NCBI GenBank assembly: GCA_964632945.1
Contig: CAZWCX010000032.1
Location: 1-62,235 of the forward strand
Source: CAZWCX01 sp964632945
Lineage (GTDB): Bacteria > Planctomycetota > MHYJ01 > WSZJ01 > CAZWCX01
Direction of reading: 5' to 3'
Length of the DNA: 62,235 nucleotides
Both the position numbers and the translations under genes were made by a program. Below, one piece after another: positions 58,009 to 62,235 of the stretch (its first letter is position 1; the number at the start of each line of letters is the position of its first letter). The notes below the pieces were generated by a model. It was not told where the DNA came from and made no database searches. It worked only from the letters and a program-made list of their open reading frames with translations.

Positions 58009-60477
58009 CTAGTCGTCTCGACCGAGCGGACCCCGGGTCACGCCGAGTTCATTGGACGCGCGCAACTCCTGCCACAGGGTGCGACCGTCGTTGCGGCCCT
58101 CGAGGACGTCCCGGTATCCGCGCAGGAGCCGGCGCGTCGCCGCGCGATCCTCGCGCAGCAGTTCCACCCGGAAGGACCGGACGCCGAGATCCAGCAGCCG
58201 GCGCACGTAGGGGGACGCGCTCTGCGCCACGGCATTGAAGATCGTGTTGCGGCAGCCGGCGTCGGCCTTGACCGGGTGGCGTCGGCCCGACCAGTCCTGC
58301 AGGTCGAGGGCGTGCCGGTCGCACGGGCGGCCGCAATCGGTGCAGTCCCTGCCCGTGGACAGGAGCGCGGCGAACACGCAATGCTCCATGTGGAACATGG
58401 GCATGTGTTGGTGAATCACCACCTCGGCGCGCCCCGCGTCGACGCGTCCCAGCAGGGCCGCGAGTTGCTCCCAGTTCAGGTCGTAGGCGGGGACGAACCG
58501 CGAGAGTCCCTGTTCCAGCAGCCAGGCCGCGCACCACTCGTTGGCGACATTCAGCGAGAAGTCCCCCAGGAGCGCGATCGACGGCGCCTCGTTCCGGAAG
58601 AACCGGAGGTGCGCCAGGGAACGCACGTGCAGGGCGTCCGGCCGCGCGTGCAGGACCGTTTTCAAAAACCCGGTTTCCCCCGGCTTGACGACGCGCGGGG
58701 GCGCGAGCGCGATCCGGGCCCCGCGGGCGCGCGCGGCCTCGACCGCCGCGGCGTAGAGTCGAAGGTCCTCGAACTCGCAATGGACTTCGGTCGACCCCTC
58801 GTCGAGAGCGGCTTCCAGCTGGTCCCGCGTCCGGCACCAGGGGAGCAGCCGAACCGGGTCCGGCTCCGTGCGCGCCGAAGTCCGCGGGGGCGACACCGGC
58901 CCGGGCTCCACGCGCCATCCGGGATGGGCGCGACGGGCGATCTCCAGGTCGGCCACGAGCCGCCGCCTCAGTTCGTTGATTTGTCGCACGGGCAGCATGA
59001 CGCTCGCCAGGGACACGCGCAGATCCCGCAATTCGAACGGCGTGCCGCCGAGCCGGCCGAGCTGTTCGCGGAGGTACTCCGGCGTCAGCGGGCGGGTGCG
59101 CGCGGGCTGCAGCGGGCCCGCTGCCGCCGTCACGCGGCGCAGGCCGTCGGACAGCGTCACCCTCAGCGCGTCGCCGGCCTGCTCGACGATCGCGTCCACC
59201 GGGACGCGCGCGCCCAACCGCTCGAACGTGCCGCGCAGACGCCGGTTGAGCGCCGGGTCGTCGGTCTTCCACACCTTCCAACCGAAGCGCGGTTCCGGAC
59301 AGCCGCGCACCTCGATTTCCACCAGGTCCGGCGCGTCGGCCGCTTCCACGCGACGGCCGTCTTTCCATAGGTGGACCACCCGGCCGCCGGGCTCATCCTC
59401 CTCCGGACGCCCGTAGTCGAACACCACGCCATCGCCGGGCTTGAGCGGGCCGCCGAGGCGCAGGCGGGCGCGCGCCCCGTGGACCGACTGGACGTGGCCC
59501 AGGAGGATCCCGCGCTTCTTCGGAGACCGGGCGGGAACGAGCGATTGGTGGTTGATTCCGGATAGGAACCCGTGCGAGAAGCCGCGGGAGAAGACCTGCT
59601 CGAGCCCAAGCCGTTCCGCGCGGTCCAATCGGCCGGAAGCCCGGTCGACGAGGCTGCGATACGCCCGCACGGTGGCGGCGACGTATTCGGGGCTCTTGAG
59701 GCGGCCTTCGATCTTGAGGGAGCAGACCAGGTCCAGCAGGTCCGGAACGACCTCGATGCCGGCGAGATCCTGGGGAGAGATGAGGTACTTCCGGTCGCCG
59801 AGGTCGCGATGGACGTCGTCGACGAAGAGCTCGTACGGCAGCCGGCAGGCCTGGGCGCAGGCGCCGCGATTGGCGGACCGGCCGCCGATCGCTTCGCTGG
59901 TCAGGCACTGTCCCGACCAGGCGACGCAGAGCGCGCCGTGGATGAACACCTCCAGCGGCAGGTCGGTCCCCGCCTTGATGCGGCGGATGTCGGCGACCGA
60001 GAGCTCGCGCGCCAGGATGACGCGGGAGAAGCCGAGTTGACGGAGCACCTCGCAGTGTTCCGCGCTGGAGGTGGTCGTCTGCGTGCTGGCATGGAGCGGG
60101 ACGTCCGGTGACATCGAGCGCACGAGCCGGGCGATGCCGAGGTCCTGCAGGATCAGGGCGTCCGGGCCTGCGGAGAGAATGCGCTCCAGCGTGGAACGGG
60201 CGTCGTCCAGTTCGGTCGAGAAGACCAGCGTGTTGAAGGTGACGTATCCCTTCACCCCGCGAAGGCGCAGGTAGGAAAGGAGGTCGGGAAGTTCCTCGAG
60301 GGGGAAGTTCTTTGCGCGCGCCCGGGCGTTGAAGCGCGTGACGCCGAAGTAGACCGCGTCGGCGCCGTTCTCGACGGCGGCGCGGATGCAGTCGAAGTCT
60401 CCCGCGGGCGCGAGCACCTCGGGGCGGGGGCGCGCGGACGTGGACGCCGCGGCCGCCGTCGCAGGCTGGCCTTCCAT
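58009..60477 (-). CDS. rlhA: U32 peptidase-like protein, RlhA family (23S rRNA C2501 hydroxylation)
   Basis: 822 residues from ATG 60477. N-terminal U32 barrel with 'PEVLAPAGDFDCIRAAVENG', 'VYFGVTRFNAR', 'VFIHGALCVAWSGQC' and 'NRGACAQACRLPY', the conserved Cys-containing signature. A middle DUF3656-like region (~380-560) distinguishes RlhA (formerly YdcP) from TrhP. A second barrel-like segment with 'CTDCGRPCDRH' and 'AGCRNTIFNAVAQSA' follows. E. coli RlhA makes 5-hydroxycytidine in 23S rRNA; the assignment is by domain layout. No SD precedes the ATG, and the promoter lies so close that the mRNA is probably leaderless. In-frame codons up to 60831 are rejected. Confidence 0.82.
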   Translation of the reverse strand: MEGQPATAAAASTSARPRPEVLAPAGDFDCIRAAVENGADAVYFGVTRFNARARAKNFPLEELPDLLSYLRLRGVKGYVTFNTLVFSTELDDARSTLERILSAGPDALILQDLGIARLVRSMSPDVPLHASTQTTTSSAEHCEVLRQLGFSRVILARELSVADIRRIKAGTDLPLEVFIHGALCVAWSGQCLTSEAIGGRSANRGACAQACRLPYELFVDDVHRDLGDRKYLISPQDLAGIEVVPDLLDLVCSLKIEGRLKSPEYVAATVRAYRSLVDRASGRLDRAERLGLEQVFSRGFSHGFLSGINHQSLVPARSPKKRGILLGHVQSVHGARARLRLGGPLKPGDGVVFDYGRPEEDEPGGRVVHLWKDGRRVEAADAPDLVEIEVRGCPEPRFGWKVWKTDDPALNRRLRGTFERLGARVPVDAIVEQAGDALRVTLSDGLRRVTAAAGPLQPARTRPLTPEYLREQLGRLGGTPFELRDLRVSLASVMLPVRQINELRRRLVADLEIARRAHPGWRVEPGPVSPPRTSARTEPDPVRLLPWCRTRDQLEAALDEGSTEVHCEFEDLRLYAAAVEAARARGARIALAPPRVVKPGETGFLKTVLHARPDALHVRSLAHLRFFRNEAPSIALLGDFSLNVANEWCAAWLLEQGLSRFVPAYDLNWEQLAALLGRVDAGRAEVVIHQHMPMFHMEHCVFAALLSTGRDCTDCGRPCDRHALDLQDWSGRRHPVKADAGCRNTIFNAVAQSASPYVRRLLDLGVRSFRVELLREDRAATRRLLRGYRDVLEGRNDGRTLWQELRASNELGVTRGPLGRDD

Positions 60478-60485
60478 GGCCGCGG

Positions 60486-60514
60486 ATTCTACCCGGTCGG
60501 GGGAGGGGACGCAA
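60486..60514 (-). promoter_or_regulatory. Sigma70-like promoter of rlhA
   Basis: On the minus strand, TTGCGT (60514-60509), 17-nt spacer, TAGAAT (60491-60486). Transcription would start near 60479, about two bases before the A of ATG 60477. Confidence 0.55.
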
Positions 60515-60581
60515 GAAGAGGGTCGCCCACGCGCGGCCGGTGAAGCGCATGCCTGAAAACCCGGGAACCGTCCGGCGGGCG

Positions 60582-60610
60582 TCGACCGCCGCCCTTCCAT
60601 CTGGTAGAGT
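60582..60610 (+). promoter_or_regulatory. Sigma70-like promoter of the cardiolipin synthase gene
   Basis: TCGACC (60582-60587), 17-nt spacer, TAGAGT (60605-60610). Predicted transcription start near 60617, upstream of both candidate start codons (60638 and 60689). Confidence 0.45.
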
Positions 60611-60688
60611 GGTCCCACGAGGCGCACCCGCGGCCCGGTGGGGCGGGGGAAGCCGGGGTTCGTCCCCTTCGCGACGAGGTCCGAAGTC

Positions 60689-62185
60689 GTGCTCGCGATC
60701 CTGTCCGAATACGCCACCCCGGGGTCGCTCGCGGTCGCCTTCCTGGCGTTGCTTGCGATCGTTGCGGCGACGGTACATGCCGTGATCCACAAGCGGGACT
60801 CGCGGTCGGCCGTGACCTGGGTGTGCCTCATCCTGCTCGCGCCGCTCGTCGGCGCGACCCTCTACCTGCTCTTCGGCATCAACCGGATCCGCCGCCGGGC
60901 GGTGCGACTGCGCGGCGAGCGGCATCACGCCGGCGGGGCGTTCACCCTGGACTCCGCGCCCCACTCTCTCGCTCCTGGGGCGTGTTTCGCGCCCCCCGGA
61001 GGGGATTCCGGACTCGAGGAAGCCGTCGACGACGACCCGATCCGCGCCCTCAATCGCCTGGCGGGAAGGGTCTCCAGCCGCCCGCTGGCGCCGGGGAATT
61101 CCGTGCGCGCGCTCGTCGACGGGGATGAGGCCTATCCGATCATGCTCGAGGCGATCGAGTCGGCGCGCCACAGCGTGGGGCTCTCCACCTACATTTTCGA
61201 CCATGATGCCGCCGGCGTCCGGTTCCTCGAGGCGCTCGCGCGCGCCCACCAACGCGGCGTCGCGGTCCGTGTGCTGATTGATGCGGTCGGCGCGCGCTAC
61301 TCCCTCGTCTCCATGATCGGCGCCCTGCAGCGCGCGCGAGTCAGGGTGGCCGCGTTCCTGCCCACGCGCCTGCCCTGGCGCTGGCCGTTCATGAACCTCC
61401 GTACCCACCGGAAGATCCTCACCGTCGACGGCAGAATCGGATTCACCGGCGGCATGAATCTGCGGGTCGGTCACGTGCTGCGCGATCGACCCCGCGCCCC
61501 GGTTCGCGACCTCCACTTTCTCGTCGAGGGCCCGGTGGTCGCGCAGATGCAGGAAACCTTCGTCGATGACTGGGAATTCGCCACCCACGAGCGCCTGCAG
61601 GGCGAGGCCTGGTTTCCCCCCCTCGCTCCGGTCGGATCGGTCGTCGGCCGGGCGTTGCCGGATGGACCGGACGAGTCTTTCGACCCCCTGCGCATGGTCC
61701 GTCTGGGCGCCCTGGCCGTCGCCCGATCCCGGGTCCTCCTGATCACGCCGTACTTTCTGCCCGATGCGGGACTGATCACCGCGCTCAACGTGGCTGCCTT
61801 GCGAGGGGTGCGGGTGGAGATCGTGCTGCCTGAACACAGCAACCTGCCGGTGGTGGACTGGGCGTCGCGGGCCGGTTGGTGGCAGGTATTGGAGCGGGGC
61901 TGCCGGATCTGGCTGACGCCCGCCCCCTTCGACCACGCCAAGCTCATGATCGTCGACGGCAGTTGGGCGTTGATCGGCGGATCGAATTGGGACCCGCGGA
62001 GTTTGCGGCTCAATTTCGAGATGGATCTCGAGGTCCGGGACGCCGGGCTGGTGGCGGAGTTGACCGCCCTGGCCTGGGAGAGGATGTCCGGGGCGCGCGC
62101 CGTCTCCCTGGCGGACATGGACGGCCGCTCGTACCCGATTCGGCTGCGCGACGGAATCGCGCGCCTGTTCACGCCCCTGCTCTAG
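60689..62185 (+). CDS. cls: Cardiolipin synthase (phospholipase D family)
   Basis: 498 residues from GTG 60689, chosen because GAGGT lies 8 nt upstream; an in-frame GTG at 60638 adds 17 residues with no well-placed SD. Two N-terminal membrane helices (~12-33 and ~41-62) carry the usual Cls linker 'SRSAVTWVCLILLAPLVG'. Two HKD motifs: His240 in 'HRKILTVDGRIGFTGG' and His416 in 'HAKLMIVDGSWALIGG'. It condenses phosphatidylglycerol (or related lipids) to cardiolipin at the inner membrane. Bases 62186-62235 after it hold nothing I can assign. Confidence 0.93.
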   Translation: MLAILSEYATPGSLAVAFLALLAIVAATVHAVIHKRDSRSAVTWVCLILLAPLVGATLYLLFGINRIRRRAVRLRGERHHAGGAFTLDSAPHSLAPGACFAPPGGDSGLEEAVDDDPIRALNRLAGRVSSRPLAPGNSVRALVDGDEAYPIMLEAIESARHSVGLSTYIFDHDAAGVRFLEALARAHQRGVAVRVLIDAVGARYSLVSMIGALQRARVRVAAFLPTRLPWRWPFMNLRTHRKILTVDGRIGFTGGMNLRVGHVLRDRPRAPVRDLHFLVEGPVVAQMQETFVDDWEFATHERLQGEAWFPPLAPVGSVVGRALPDGPDESFDPLRMVRLGALAVARSRVLLITPYFLPDAGLITALNVAALRGVRVEIVLPEHSNLPVVDWASRAGWWQVLERGCRIWLTPAPFDHAKLMIVDGSWALIGGSNWDPRSLRLNFEMDLEVRDAGLVAELTALAWERMSGARAVSLADMDGRSYPIRLRDGIARLFTPLL

Positions 62186-62235
62186 TGGGTCTTCAATCTT
62201 GAGATCCTAGGTTCGGCCGAGGCGATTTTCGCGCC

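Noticed and set aside
1..62235. tRNA, rRNA, CRISPR arrays and intact insertion sequences
   Set aside because: I looked through the intergenic regions for T-loop motifs, regular short repeats and transposase-like frames and saw none.

Overview
The window is about 62 kb of very GC-rich, gene-dense bacterial DNA. Genes overlap tightly (many ATGA or GTGA stop/start overlaps). The three giant Ser/Thr protein kinases with C-terminal TPR arrays and the secreted metalloprotease-like and PHP proteins point to an uncultured Planctomycetota-like (PVC) bacterium. That placement is inferred from gene content; no rRNA marker is present. I found no tRNA, rRNA, CRISPR array or intact insertion sequence.

Layout. 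(1) 1-4676: arginine cluster argD(partial)-argF'-argB-argE-argH, which looks like the N-acetylcitrulline variant. (2) 4721-8401: radical-SAM YgiQ, convergent with an unusual thioredoxin reductase that carries an N-terminal DUF433-like domain. (3) 9167-22266: a small exported protein, then three paralogous membrane Ser/Thr kinases. Their C-termini hold 9, 11 and 10 consecutive TPR-like repeats of exactly 46 residues each. (4) 22365-26158: thioesterase, methyltransferase and a KtrB/KtrA-type K+ uptake pair. (5) 26507-30195: a C39-like cysteine peptidase overlapping an RLAN/ATP-grasp/GCS2 triple-domain amidoligase, a probable peptide-metabolite biosynthesis pair; then a tandem universal stress protein. 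(6) 31501-40061: a small winged-helix-like protein, then a translationally coupled cassette: a MurG-like glycosyltransferase, a 1259-residue glycosyltransferase-glycosyltransferase-radical SAM/SPASM fusion, two more radical SAM/SPASM enzymes and a 170-residue orphan. I know of no described pathway for it. (7) 40179-44511: lipoprotein, an unknown helical protein, an MFS transporter and a degenerate GGDEF protein. (8) 44670-52580: secreted alpha/beta hydrolase followed by a complete histidine operon hisGDCHABF-IE. (9) 52577-57699: a DUF1570-like metalloprotease, a candidate selenoprotein, a degenerate FHA-GAF-AAA protein and a PHP protein. (10) 57891-62185: three consecutive hairpins, an RlhA/U32-type protein and a cardiolipin synthase.

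Most notable observations. A thioredoxin-like gene (53932-54801, minus strand) has an in-frame TGA exactly at the first Cys of its redox motif (U-G-G-C). A 7-bp stem with a 5-nt loop begins 18 nt downstream, where a bacterial SECIS is expected; a sigma70-like promoter and an SD precede the gene and a TAG stop ends it. The other leading candidates for new biology are the GT/radical-SAM cassette, the indel-free 46-residue TPR repeats and the RLAN-ATP-grasp-GCS2/C39 pair. Several well-spaced sigma70-like promoters (TTGnnn-N16-18-TAnnnT) are listed.
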